Below, piece after piece: positions 45,142 through 54,050 of a DNA stretch of 64,000 bases. This DNA is from JAJRXR01 sp041987545. Its GTDB lineage: Bacteria > Planctomycetota > Phycisphaerae > Phycisphaerales > UBA1924. The stretch's first letter is position 1. Each line of letters opens with the position of its first letter. Position numbers and translations under genes: made by a program. The DNA lies in NCBI GenBank assembly GCA_041987545.1, contig JBHIWH010000008.1, positions 1 through 64,000 of the forward strand. The letters are read 5' to 3'. Under the pieces are notes generated by a model that worked only from the letters and a program-made list of their open reading frames with translations, was not told the origin of the DNA and ran no database searches.

Positions 45142-46302
45142 TCAGGCCGTCGCGCTCTCGTGCCGCAGCTGCCCGCACGCCGCGGCGATGTCCCGCCCGC
45201 GGGAAGCCCGGATGTGCGCGTTCACCCCCCGGGCCCGGAGCAGCTCCTGGAAGCGATGCACGTCGCCCGTGTCTGGGCGGCGGAACTCCAGGCCCTCGAC
45301 CTCGTTGTACCGGATCAGGTTCACGTTGGCCCGCAGCGTCTTGGAGACGCCCGCCAGGGCCGCCGCGTGCTCGGCCTGGTCGTTCACGCCCCCCAGCAGG
45401 ATGTACTCGAGCGTGATCTCCCGACCGGTCTTCTCGAACCACTTGCGGCACGCCGCCAGCAGGTCCGCGACCGTCGTCAGCTCCGCCCACGGGATCAGCC
45501 GCCGCCGAAGCTCGTCCGTCGGCGCGTGCAGGGACAGGGCGAGCGTCACCGGCAGATCGAGCTCGGCGCTGAGCCTCTCGATCGCCTTGGGCAGGCCGAC
45601 GGTCGAGATCGTGACCTTCCGCGCCGAGATGCCCAGCCCCCAGTCGGCCGTGATCGTGCGCACGGCGTGCGTCACCGCCTTGAAGTTCGCCAGGGGCTCG
45701 CCCATGCCCATGAACACCACGTTTGAGACCCGCTCCACGCCCGGCAGGCGCCCGAGCCGCCAGACCTGCTCCACGATCCGCCCGGCCGACAGGTTCCCGT
45801 CCAGCCCGCCCAGCCCCGAGGCGCAGAAGCGGCAGCCCACCGGGCACCCGACCTGGCTGGAGATGCACGCCGTCCGGCGGGAGGCGACGCCGTCGCCCCG
45901 GTCGTCCATCGCCGGGATCATCACGCACTCGGTCTGACGCGCGGTGTTCGAATACGGCATCTGGCCGCCCAGGATGGGCAGGCGCCGCCCGTGGTCGATC
46001 TCGGCTTCGTCGGCCTCGATCAAGCCGTCCAGCTCGTCGGGCCACTCGATCAGCAGCTTCTGTGTGCCGTCGGACGCGAGCTGGTGGGCGACGGTGGCGC
46101 CGGAGAGGAATGTCATCTCCCGTGCCAGCGTCTCTCGGTCGGCCTTGGACAGGTTGGACATCGCCCCCGGGTCGATCACGCCCCTGGCGTACACCCACTC
46201 GAGGATCTGTTTGGCGCGGAATCTCGCCATGCCGCGCTGCTCGCACCACGCGGCGAGCGTCTCGGGCGTGTGCGCGAAGATGTGGTGCTCCGGGTGGCGC
46301 AT
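45142..46302 (-). CDS. rlmN: 23S rRNA (adenine-2503-C2)-methyltransferase
   Basis: A radical-SAM enzyme that methylates A2503 of 23S rRNA and A37 of some tRNAs. The cluster motif C-P-V-G-C-R-F-C is at about residues 151-158; the methyl-carrier cysteine lies in the C-terminal A-A-A-C-G-Q-L. G-M-G-E-P-L near residue 200 and S-L-H-A-P near 257 are typical. A stretch of about 30 residues between the N-terminal domain and the radical-SAM core (around residues 95-135) is longer than in E. coli. It starts one base after the ispH stop. Confidence 0.95.
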   Translation of the reverse strand: MRHPEHHIFAHTPETLAAWCEQRGMARFRAKQILEWVYARGVIDPGAMSNLSKADRETLAREMTFLSGATVAHQLASDGTQKLLIEWPDELDGLIEADEAEIDHGRRLPILGGQMPYSNTARQTECVMIPAMDDRGDGVASRRTACISSQVGCPVGCRFCASGLGGLDGNLSAGRIVEQVWRLGRLPGVERVSNVVFMGMGEPLANFKAVTHAVRTITADWGLGISARKVTISTVGLPKAIERLSAELDLPVTLALSLHAPTDELRRRLIPWAELTTVADLLAACRKWFEKTGREITLEYILLGGVNDQAEHAAALAGVSKTLRANVNLIRYNEVEGLEFRRPDTGDVHRFQELLRARGVNAHIRASRGRDIAAACGQLRHESATA

Positions 46303-46303
46303 G

Positions 46304-47350
46304 TCAACCGTCGCGCCCGCCCGCCGACACCGTCAGCGGGACCGCGCCGTACAGCTCCTCGGTGATCACCGGCGCCTCGACCCGCACCCGCCGCGACTCG
46401 GGATCGATGCCCTTGCCCTTCATCTCCCGCTTGAGCGTCATGGGCAGGCCGAACTCGACCCGCTCATCGAACACATCCCGCTGCTCGATCGTCGCGCCGT
46501 ACCGCTCCACGAGGGTCCTGCAGATCCCCGCGACCAGGTCCTCGGGCGCCGACGCGCCGGCCGTCACCAGCACGGAATCCACGCCATCGAACCAGGCGCC
46601 GTCCAGCTCGCCCGCGTCGTCGAGCAGCTCGGCCCGCGTCCCGGCCGTCTGGGCGATCTCGGTCAGGCGGACCGAGTTGGACGAGTTCTTCGACCCGACC
46701 ACCAGCACCAGGTCGCACTCGGGCGCGATCTGGCGGACCGCCGCCTGGCGGTTGGTCGTCGCGTAGCAGATGTCCTCGGAGGGGGGCGCCTTGATCGCCG
46801 GGAAGGCGGCCTTCAGGGCCTCGATGATCACGCCCGCGTCGTCGGTCGAGAGTGTCGTCTGCGTCAGGTAGACCAGCTTCTCCGGGTCCTCGATCGCCAG
46901 GCCCGGGATGTCCTCGGGGCTCTCGACGACGAGCGTCCGGTCGGGCGCCTCGCCGCTGGTCCCGATGACCTCCTGGTGGTTCCGGTGCCCGACCAGCAGG
47001 ATCTGGTAGCCCTGCCGGGCGTAGCGGATCGCCTCGGAGTGGACCTTGGTCACCAGCGGGCAGGTCGCGTCGATCGTGGTCAGGCCCCGGGAGCGGGCCG
47101 CGTCGCGGACGGCCGGGCTGATCCCGTGGGCGCTGAACACAACGACCGAACCCTCGGGCACGTCGCCGACGTCCTCGACGAACGCGACGCCGCGGTCCCG
47201 GAACCGCTCGACCACGTGCCGGTTGTGCACGATCTCGTGGTAGACGTAGATCGGCTCGCCCTCGAAGACGTCGAGGACCTGATCGACGACGTCGATGGCC
47301 ATGCGCACACCCGCGCAGAAGCCCCTGGGATTGGCGAGGATGAGCCGCAT
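46304..47350 (-). CDS. ispH: 4-hydroxy-3-methylbut-2-enyl diphosphate reductase
   Basis: The last enzyme of the MEP isoprenoid pathway, reducing HMBPP to IPP and DMAPP with a [4Fe-4S] cluster. The three cluster cysteines are visible in G-F-C-A-G-V (residue 12), D-A-T-C-P-L (near 96) and D-I-C-Y-A-T-T-N-R (near 195). The E-I-V-H-N and T-Q-T-T-L motifs are present, and the length of 348 fits. The start is ATG at 47348-47350; a very long in-frame opening upstream is an antisense shadow of the next gene. Confidence 0.96.
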   Translation of the reverse strand: MRLILANPRGFCAGVRMAIDVVDQVLDVFEGEPIYVYHEIVHNRHVVERFRDRGVAFVEDVGDVPEGSVVVFSAHGISPAVRDAARSRGLTTIDATCPLVTKVHSEAIRYARQGYQILLVGHRNHQEVIGTSGEAPDRTLVVESPEDIPGLAIEDPEKLVYLTQTTLSTDDAGVIIEALKAAFPAIKAPPSEDICYATTNRQAAVRQIAPECDLVLVVGSKNSSNSVRLTEIAQTAGTRAELLDDAGELDGAWFDGVDSVLVTAGASAPEDLVAGICRTLVERYGATIEQRDVFDERVEFGLPMTLKREMKGKGIDPESRRVRVEAPVITEELYGAVPLTVSAGGRDG

Positions 47351-47536
47351 GCGTCTCCGGGCGCGTCGGGCGCCGATCACGCAACGCCCGCGTTCGCCGG
47401 ATGATAGGAGCCGGCCCGCCCCGCCCGCGGGCGCCCGGTTATCCACGCCCGGTCGCTCTTGGGCGGCCGACGCCACCCCGTTCGGGTACCTTGGGGCGCG
47501 CGCCAGGACCGGCGCACCGCACGGAAGCTCGGCCAG

Positions 47537-48574
47537 ATGCCCCACGCCCCAGCGAAGTCCACGCGCCCCGCACGGGTCACGCCCCGCGAGAAGCCCCGCG
47601 TCGGCGTCGGACGCTCGCCGATCGAGCTCTGGCGCGAGGCGCCCGCGCTCGTCCCGGCGCTCGAGGGGTGCGAGGCCGACGCCCTGCGGCGTTCGTTCGA
47701 GCACTGCCGCAACGCCCTGGGCCGGGACGTTCCCGAGATCGCCGTCCGGCTCAAGCCGATCCCCGAGCCCAGGCGGGCCTCGGTGACGGCATTGCTGAGC
47801 TGGGTCCGCGCCGCCCGCGAGGTCATCGACGGCAACTGGCCCCCGGAGGCCCGGGTGCAGAACCTGGCCCGGTTCCGCGACCAGACCGAGCGCGCCCTGG
47901 CCGGCCGCCCGCCGGAGCACGCCGACCCGATGTGGCCGGCGCTGGCGGCGGTGGTCGCGACGTACGGCATCGACCCGGGCTGGGTGCTGACCTCGCTCGA
48001 CGAGATGGGCCTGGACCTGGCGGACCGCGCCGTCGAGGACGCCGAGCACTTCAAGGCCTGCTGCCGCGCCCTCGGCGGGAACCTGGGCCTGTGCGTCGGC
48101 GCGATCCTGGGCGTCGCGCCCCGCGTGCACCCGCACGAAGCGGCCAAGCTCTACCGCACCTGGGGAATCGCGCTCTTGATTGTGTCGATCCTCCGCGAGT
48201 TCTCCCGCGACTTCGACGCCCACCCGCGTCGCGTGTACCTGCCCGCCGACAGCTTCGAGTCCGCTGGGCTCACGCCCTTCAAGATCCGCGCGTGGACGGA
48301 TCCCGACGACTGCGCCCGGTACGTCCGGGGCTGGACCAAGCTCGCCTCCGACCGGCTCGCGGCGTCCGCCGGCCTCCGCGCCGCGGCCTCCCCCGACACG
48401 GCCCGCGCCATCGACGCCGTCACCCGCCTGGCCGCGGGCGTCCTCGGCGTCCTGGACCGCGACCCCTCCCGCCTGGTCCGAGGCGGCCGCGTCGGCCCCC
48501 CCGCGTCGCTGACGGCCCGGGTCATGGGCGCCGCCAGGCTCGGGCGGGCCGGCCCGAGAGGGCCGCGTCGCTGA
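47537..48574 (+). CDS. divergent squalene/phytoene synthase-like protein
   Basis: A 345-residue all-helical protein that follows the squalene/phytoene synthase plan: Y-G-I-D-P-G-W near residue 143, a segment E-D-A-E-H-F-K-A-C-C near 167, and R-R-V-Y-L-P-A-D near 231, which fits the usual R-x-Y-L-P. The metal-binding aspartate motifs are altered: where D-D-x-x-D is expected there is R-E-V-I-D (94-98), and where D-x-x-x-D stands there is E-F-S-R-D (221-225). It may be a degenerate or altered enzyme. It is divergent from ispH across 186 bases, so an isoprenoid link is reasonable. Start ATG follows GGAAG. Confidence 0.65.
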   Translation: MPHAPAKSTRPARVTPREKPRVGVGRSPIELWREAPALVPALEGCEADALRRSFEHCRNALGRDVPEIAVRLKPIPEPRRASVTALLSWVRAAREVIDGNWPPEARVQNLARFRDQTERALAGRPPEHADPMWPALAAVVATYGIDPGWVLTSLDEMGLDLADRAVEDAEHFKACCRALGGNLGLCVGAILGVAPRVHPHEAAKLYRTWGIALLIVSILREFSRDFDAHPRRVYLPADSFESAGLTPFKIRAWTDPDDCARYVRGWTKLASDRLAASAGLRAAASPDTARAIDAVTRLAAGVLGVLDRDPSRLVRGGRVGPPASLTARVMGAARLGRAGPRGPRR

Positions 48575-48629
48575 CGGGCCATACACTCGTGGCGGGCGCG
48601 ATCACCCGCGTCCCGGAGGAGCCCGCCAC

Positions 48630-49751
48630 ATGCCCACGCCCCTCGTCCGCCGCCTGCCGGCGCTGGCCCTGCTCGCGGGCGCCAGCCTCGCCACCGCCTG
48701 CCAGCCGGCCCAGGTCACCGACACGTCCTCGACCCAGCCCCAGACCGAGGCCGCCCCGGCCCAGGCGATCGCCGAGCCGCTGTTCCCCGCGCGGTTCGGG
48801 TCCGAGACCGCGCCCGAGAAGGCGAACGGCTCGATCCGGGTCGCGACATACAACGTCGAGAACTTGTTTGACGACGTCGACGACCCCGGGCTGTCCGGGC
48901 GCCAGGAAGACATCGACGACCGCAAGCCGGACGCGGAGCTGGACGCGGTCGCCGCGGCCATCCGCGCCCTGGACGCCGACGTGATCACGCTGCAGGAGGT
49001 CGAGTCCGAGGCCGCCCTGCACTGGTTCATGGACTCGCGCCTCTCGGACATGGGCTACGAGCACGTCGTCTCGATCGACGCGGGCGACGAGCGCGGCATC
49101 GAACAGGCCGTCCTCTCCCGGTTCCCGATCGTCGAGACCAAGAACTGGGTCCGCCGCCCCCTGGGCGGCGTGCACCCCGCGAAGTACGGCAACAGCGAGA
49201 ACTGGTACGCCGGCGAGCCGATCGTCTTCCACCGCTCGCCCCTGATGGTCGTCGTCGAGGTCCCGGGCCAGGCGTGGGGGGGCGAGGAGCCATTCCGCCT
49301 CCGCCTGTTCGCGGTGCACTTCAAGTCCGGGCGGTACTCCGACTACTGGCGCGACAAGGAGTCCGAGGGCCTCCTCTCGGTCATGGACGAGATCCGCGAG
49401 GCCGAGGGCGAGCTCGGCCCGACGGTGATCCTGGGCGATTTCAACGCGACGCACGACGCCCCATCGGTCCAGGCGCTCGTGTCGGCCGGTTTTCACGATC
49501 TCTTCGCGGACAACCGCGGGCCGAAGGCCAGGTGGACGAGCCACGAGTCGGGCCGCCGCATCGACACGATCCTGGCCAACCCCGCGGCCCATGCCGCCTC
49601 GATCGCGGAATCGGAGACGATCCTGGGCACGCCGGCCCGCCCGGCGGAGGTCTCCTGGCGGGATATGGACACCTTCCCGGGCTACGCCGCCGACCATTAC
49701 CCGGTCATGGTGGATCTGGCGCCCGCAAGAGCGTTTTCACAGGCCCCGTGA
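48630..49751 (+). CDS. endonuclease/exonuclease/phosphatase-fold lipoprotein
   Basis: A 373-residue protein with a lipoprotein signal (L-A-T-A-C, Cys24), so anchored in the envelope. The mature part is an EEP-fold phosphodiesterase: A-T-Y-N-V-E-N-L-F-D near residue 73, L-Q-E-V-E near 116 with the metal Glu, G-D-F-N-A-T-H-D near 271, and the final D-H-Y-P-V-M-V-D. All catalytic residues appear to be present. Targets may be nucleic acid or lipid phosphate esters; the sequence does not decide. A GGAGGAG ribosome site precedes the ATG. Confidence 0.9.
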   Translation: MPTPLVRRLPALALLAGASLATACQPAQVTDTSSTQPQTEAAPAQAIAEPLFPARFGSETAPEKANGSIRVATYNVENLFDDVDDPGLSGRQEDIDDRKPDAELDAVAAAIRALDADVITLQEVESEAALHWFMDSRLSDMGYEHVVSIDAGDERGIEQAVLSRFPIVETKNWVRRPLGGVHPAKYGNSENWYAGEPIVFHRSPLMVVVEVPGQAWGGEEPFRLRLFAVHFKSGRYSDYWRDKESEGLLSVMDEIREAEGELGPTVILGDFNATHDAPSVQALVSAGFHDLFADNRGPKARWTSHESGRRIDTILANPAAHAASIAESETILGTPARPAEVSWRDMDTFPGYAADHYPVMVDLAPARAFSQAP

Positions 49752-49889
49752 ACCGCGCCGCGTGGGCCCGCGGCTCTATACTCGGCGCGTACCCGCGGCC
49801 CCACGACGGGCGTCGGCGGGGGGATGGACTGACCACGGGGCGGGACAGGCCCCGGTCGCCGATTGCGGGCGACGGCGAGGCGAGGAGTC

Positions 49890-50267
49890 ATGGACGGGAT
49901 GAAGCCGTGGCAGATCGGCCTGTTTATCGTCGCCGCCGTCGTGCTGGGCGGCTCGCTGGCGTTCAGCTTCCTGGGTGGGAGTTCCCTGGATAAGGCGGAT
50001 CGGATCTACTTGGTCGATGTGACGACGGGCCAACTCTATTACGCGCCGGTCAAGAGCCGGGGTAGCGTGATCGTCCCCGCCCGCCATCCCGAGACCAAAG
50101 AGCGCACGTTGTTCAAGGTCCACGAGCGCGAGGATGGGCGTTGGGAACTCGACCGCCGCACGAGCGAGTCGCTGGACTACGCCGAAGTCCGCACCGTCGG
50201 CCCCGATGGATACGTCAATGTGTTGGACGACGATCCGGTGAAGTATGTCGCGCCGCCGTTCGATTGA
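49890..50267 (+). CDS. small membrane-anchored protein of unknown function
   Basis: A 125-residue protein with one N-terminal membrane helix (G-L-F-I-V-A-A-V-V-L-G-G-S near residue 8-24) and a soluble beta-rich tail containing Y-L-V-D-V-T-T-G-Q-L-Y-Y near residue 40. Nothing more is recognised. The ATG at 49890 has GAGGAG ahead. It lies 40 bases before the H-X9-DG prepilin-like gene, with which it may be cotranscribed and functionally paired. Confidence 0.7.
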   Translation: MDGMKPWQIGLFIVAAVVLGGSLAFSFLGGSSLDKADRIYLVDVTTGQLYYAPVKSRGSVIVPARHPETKERTLFKVHEREDGRWELDRRTSESLDYAEVRTVGPDGYVNVLDDDPVKYVAPPFD

Positions 50268-50307
50268 TCAGGTGTTGGAAAGACGCCGCACAAGACGAGG
50301 CACTCCG

Positions 50308-51402
50308 ATGCGATCTCGTAGAGCATTCACGCTGATTGAACTGTTGGTCGTTATCGCGATCATTGCGCTGCTGATCGGGATCCTGCTGCCGGCGCTCGGC
50401 AAGGCGCGGGGCGCCGCGCGGGACTTGGTCTGCAAGACGACGCAGCGCGGCATCGCCCAGGCGAACCTGTTCTACGCCAACGAGAACGAGGATTACTACT
50501 CCTCGCCCGTGACGGTGGGGACGCGCTACCTGGGCTGGGCGATCGTGGACGGCGATCTCGTTTTCGGGTCCGACGCGCTGATGAGCACGACGACGGGCTC
50601 CACGCCGACCTCCACCCAGGACTGGATCTCGCCAATCGTGGGCGGCGAGATGAACTTCCCGGGCAACCGGGCCGAGCGGACCGCCCAGCTCTGGTCGGCC
50701 CTCGCGTGCCCGGCCGCGTCCACCTACTACGACGTCCCCTACGGCACGTCGGAGGACGTCGATGACTTCGAGCGCATCTTCCAGGGCCGGGGCTACCAGC
50801 AGGGCAGCTACCTGATGCCCTCGGGATTCGCGCACCTCGCCTACGACGACCTCACGCCGGGCAGCGCGACCCGCGCGTACCTCATCAGCCTGCTCGACGA
50901 CATCGGGGGCATGTCCATCCCGCCCTCGCTGTCGCGTCTCCGCTCGATGCTGTCCTATTCCGCGGCCCCCAGGCAGCCCAGGAGCTTCCGGACCCGTCTG
51001 ACGAGGGTCGGAACGCAGGTCTCGTCGAAGGTCATGTTCGCCGACGGCACCAGGTACTGGGAGCCGACCGATCGCGTGCTCGACTTCGATCTCAACCCGG
51101 CCCCCGGGATCTATGGGTCGTTCACCGAGTCCACGCCGACTTTCCGCCGCTCCATCGCGTGGGGCAAGGAGACGAGCGTCGGCGAGGAGAACATCCTCCT
51201 CAGCTACCGCCACAACCGAGGGATGAACGTCGCCCGGTTCGACGGCTCGGTCGACAAGATGACCGCCGAGCAGGCCTGGACCGACCCCAACCCGTGGCAC
51301 CCGACCGGGACGCTCTGGATCGACGGCGACAACACCGACGAGTCCATCCAGTTCATGGAAGACCAGAACCAGGGCCGGTCCGGGCCGCCCGAGATCTGGT
51401 GA
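50308..51402 (+). CDS. prepilin-like H-X9-DG protein
   Basis: A 364-residue protein with the class III leader R-R-A then F-T-L-I-E-L-L-V-V-I-A-I-I-A-L-L-I and an L-P-A-L-G-K-A-R segment. The C-terminal H-N-R-G-M-N-V-A-R-F-D-G is an exact H-X9-D-G motif, the hallmark of DUF1559-type proteins abundant in planctomycetes. Start ATG follows GAGG. These proteins are thought to be pilin-related; the assembly system is unknown, and the secretion operon is some 20 kb away. Confidence 0.92.
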   Translation: MRSRRAFTLIELLVVIAIIALLIGILLPALGKARGAARDLVCKTTQRGIAQANLFYANENEDYYSSPVTVGTRYLGWAIVDGDLVFGSDALMSTTTGSTPTSTQDWISPIVGGEMNFPGNRAERTAQLWSALACPAASTYYDVPYGTSEDVDDFERIFQGRGYQQGSYLMPSGFAHLAYDDLTPGSATRAYLISLLDDIGGMSIPPSLSRLRSMLSYSAAPRQPRSFRTRLTRVGTQVSSKVMFADGTRYWEPTDRVLDFDLNPAPGIYGSFTESTPTFRRSIAWGKETSVGEENILLSYRHNRGMNVARFDGSVDKMTAEQAWTDPNPWHPTGTLWIDGDNTDESIQFMEDQNQGRSGPPEIW

Positions 51403-51432
51403 TGGCCAATCACAACTCGTGATCGATCCACG

Positions 51433-51460
51433 CGGGCACCGACCGGGGCCCGTTTTCTTT
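51433..51460 (+). terminator. short terminator after the prepilin-like gene
   Basis: A small CGGGC/GCCCG stem (51433-51452) is followed by TTTTCTTT, abutting the end of convergent trpA. The stem is short. Confidence 0.5.
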
Positions 51461-52257
51461 CAGCCCAGCCCGCCAGCCAGCTCGCGGCAGAACGCCTCGC
51501 CCGCCGCCGCGATCGCGTGGTCCTCGTGCCCGGCCTCGCCCAGGCGCCGCACCAGGGCCGTGCCCACGATCGCCGCGTCCGCGTGCCGCGTGACGGCACG
51601 GACGTGCTCGGCGCTCGAGACACCGAACCCGCACGCGATCGGCGTCGGGCCCGCCTCCTTGAGCGCCGCGACCCGCGGTTCGATCTCCGGCGCCTCGTCC
51701 CGCTCGCCCGTCACCCCCGCCCGCGCCAGCAGGTAGACGAAGCCCGTGCACGCCTCGGCGATCGCCTTGGCCCGGTCGGCGGGCGTCGTCGGCGCGACGA
51801 GCAGCGTCAGCGTCAGCCCGTGCCCAGCCGCGGCCTCCCGCAGGGCGCCAGATTCCTCCAGCGGGCAGTCCGGCACGATCAGCCCATCGAACTCCACCTC
51901 GGCCGCGCGCCGGCTGAACTTGTCCGCCCCGCCCATCGCGTCCACGAGGCTCACCGAGACCATCGCCACCAGCCCGACAGAGAGCCGGTCGCGCACCGAC
52001 CGGACCTGCTCCATGATCTCGGAGGGCGTCGTGCCGCGGCCCAGCGCCGCTTGCATCGCCGCGGCGATCACGGGCCCGTCGGCGATCGGATCCGAGAACG
52101 GGAAGCCCACCTCCACGATCGACGCCCCGCCACGCTCCAGCCCGGCCAGCAACTCCGGCAGGCACGTGCGGCTGGGCGAGCCGGCGCAGACGAACGGCAT
52201 CAGCAGCTTCCGATTCTCGCCCCGGGCCGACGCGAAGATGTCCTCGATCCGACCCAT
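51460..52257 (-). CDS. trpA: tryptophan synthase alpha subunit
   Basis: It cleaves indole-3-glycerol phosphate to indole for the beta subunit. The catalytic Glu is in V-E-V-G-F-P-F-S-D-P near residue 47, the Asp follows in A-D-G-P, and G-F-G-V-S near residue 214 binds phosphate. The 265-residue length is normal. trpB is not adjacent; the preceding gene on the strand is map, which ends 17 bases upstream. Confidence 0.95.
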   Translation of the reverse strand: MGRIEDIFASARGENRKLLMPFVCAGSPSRTCLPELLAGLERGGASIVEVGFPFSDPIADGPVIAAAMQAALGRGTTPSEIMEQVRSVRDRLSVGLVAMVSVSLVDAMGGADKFSRRAAEVEFDGLIVPDCPLEESGALREAAAGHGLTLTLLVAPTTPADRAKAIAEACTGFVYLLARAGVTGERDEAPEIEPRVAALKEAGPTPIACGFGVSSAEHVRAVTRHADAAIVGTALVRRLGEAGHEDHAIAAAGEAFCRELAGGLG

Positions 52258-52274
52258 CGCGTTCCCCCCGCGGC

Positions 52275-53096
52275 TCAGTCCAGGACCTGCGGCAGCTCGT
52301 CGAGCCCGGCGGTCAGCACCCGCGGGCCCTCCTCGGTGATCAGCACGTCGTGCTCGTAGTGGACAGCCAGCGAGCCGTCCGCCGAGAAGATCGGCCACTC
52401 GCCCCTGGCCTGGCTCGTCTCGCCCGTGCCGACGGCGATCATGGGCTCGACGGCGACCAGCGTGCCCGGCGCGCACTCCCGCGAGCCGTCGGGCCACTCC
52501 ATCGGGAAGCGGGGGACCGTGTTGGAGATGAACGGCGGCTCGTGCAGGCGACGACCGTACCCGTGCCCGCCCAGGCCCCGGACCAGGTGCAGCTTGTAGT
52601 CGCCCTCGACGCACCCCTGGACCGTCCTTGCCCATTCCGTGTATGTGTTGCCCGGACGGAGCTGCTCGATGCCCAGGCGGAGCGACTCGACGCCGGCCTT
52701 CATCAGGCGCTTGGCCTCGTCGGAGGCCTCGCCGATCGCGTAGGTCCAGGCGGCGTCGCCGATCCAGCCCCGGTACGAGACGCCGATGTCGATCGAGAGC
52801 AGGTCGCCCCGCTTCAGCGGCTTCTCGTAGTAGCCCGCCGTCCCGTGGACGACGCACTCGTTCACGCTCAGGCACGCGTGGGACGGGAATGGCGGCAGCC
52901 GCCCGGCCCGGTAGCCCTTGAAGCACGAGCGGGCGCCGAGCGACTCGAGCGTCTTGGCGACGAACGAGTCCACCGCCGCGAGGGTGTGCCCCTCGCGGAC
53001 GAACTCGCACAGGCGCTGGTGGACGACGACGACCTTCTGCGCCGCGTCCGCGGCCCGCTCGGCGTCTGCGCCCTCGATGGTCGGCAGCCTCGACAT
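52275..53096 (-). CDS. map: type I methionine aminopeptidase
   Basis: It removes the initiator methionine from new proteins. The five metal ligands can be seen: the two Asp of S-I-D-I-G and W-I-G-D-A-A (about residues 98 and 109), His in G-H-G-Y-G near 172, Glu in V-A-V-E-P near 215 and Glu in H-Y-E-H-D-V near 246. The start is ATG at 53094-53096 (the next upstream ATG lies nine bases away). Length 273. It is divergent from the DGK-family gene with a 64-base gap. Confidence 0.94.
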   Translation of the reverse strand: MSRLPTIEGADAERAADAAQKVVVVHQRLCEFVREGHTLAAVDSFVAKTLESLGARSCFKGYRAGRLPPFPSHACLSVNECVVHGTAGYYEKPLKRGDLLSIDIGVSYRGWIGDAAWTYAIGEASDEAKRLMKAGVESLRLGIEQLRPGNTYTEWARTVQGCVEGDYKLHLVRGLGGHGYGRRLHEPPFISNTVPRFPMEWPDGSRECAPGTLVAVEPMIAVGTGETSQARGEWPIFSADGSLAVHYEHDVLITEEGPRVLTAGLDELPQVLD

Positions 53097-53160
53097 GGCC
53101 CCCATGGTAGCGCGGGCTCCCCGGCGCCGCCGAACGCGACCCGACCTACGCTCCCCTCCC

Positions 53161-54045
53161 ATGCGGGTCGTCGTCCTGAGCAATCCGAGGTCCGGGCGCG
53201 GGCGCGCCGCGGCTCTGGCGACCCGGATCGGACGCGCGCTGATCGACCGGGGTCACAAGGCCAAGTCGCTGGTGATCGGCGAGCACGAGGAGCTGGACCC
53301 CGCGCGTCTCGCGACCGCCGATGCGCTCATCGTCGTCGGGGGCGACGGCACGGTGCACCACGCCGCCGACGCCGCCATCGAGGCCGACACGCCCGTCTAC
53401 CACGCCGCGTGCGGTAACGAGAACCTCTTCGCCCGCGAGTTCGGCATGCCCAAGGACCCCGGGCGGATCGCCGACGCGCTCGAGCGCGGCAGGACCACCC
53501 GCGTGGACCTGCCCAGGTGCAATGGGCAGAGCTTCCTGATCATGTGCTCGGTCGGGCCGGACGCGGGGATCATCCGGCGCCTGGACGCGTCGCGGTCCAA
53601 GGCGTCGGGCCACCTTGCGTACGCCGGGCCCGTGTGGGACGAGACCTGGAAGCCCGACCTGCCTCGCGTGACGATCGAGGTGGACGGCGCTCCGGTCATC
53701 GAGGGCCGCCGCGGCATGGTCGTCGTCGCCAACTCGCGGCAGTACGCCCTCCGTATCGACCCCGTGCCAGGCGCGAAGATGGACGACTCCAGGCTTGATC
53801 TGGTGTTCATGCCCAGTGGGTGGTCGGTCACGGCGGCGCTGTGGATGCTCGCCGCCCGCTGCCGTGTGCACACCCGTCTGCCCGGGGCCGTGGTCGCCTC
53901 GGGCAAGCAGGTGAGCATCCACGCCGGAGGCGAGCGGGTCGTGCATCAGATGGACGGCGAGCTGGGCGCCATGGCCGAGGGCGCCCCCGCGGATCGGCTG
54001 GACATCGCGCTCGAGCCGGGCGTGCTCCCGGTACTCCTGCCCTGA
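53161..54045 (+). CDS. diacylglycerol kinase family lipid kinase
   Basis: A 294-residue cytoplasmic or peripheral membrane kinase. It has the N-P-R-S-G-R-G opening, the nucleotide motif V-V-G-G-D-G-T-V near residue 58 and G-N-E-N-L-F-A-R near 83, matching the G-x-x-N-D-F-A-R of the family. The C-terminal beta-sandwich ends in D-G-E-L-G-A. Substrates in this broad family include diacylglycerol, sphingoid bases and other lipids; the sequence does not decide. Confidence 0.9.
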   Translation: MRVVVLSNPRSGRGRAAALATRIGRALIDRGHKAKSLVIGEHEELDPARLATADALIVVGGDGTVHHAADAAIEADTPVYHAACGNENLFAREFGMPKDPGRIADALERGRTTRVDLPRCNGQSFLIMCSVGPDAGIIRRLDASRSKASGHLAYAGPVWDETWKPDLPRVTIEVDGAPVIEGRRGMVVVANSRQYALRIDPVPGAKMDDSRLDLVFMPSGWSVTAALWMLAARCRVHTRLPGAVVASGKQVSIHAGGERVVHQMDGELGAMAEGAPADRLDIALEPGVLPVLLP

Positions 54046-54050
54046 GCATC

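Noticed and set aside
47351..48586. In-frame extension of ispH upstream
   Set aside because: IspH homology begins at 47350, and the extension is antisense to the squalene-synthase-like gene.
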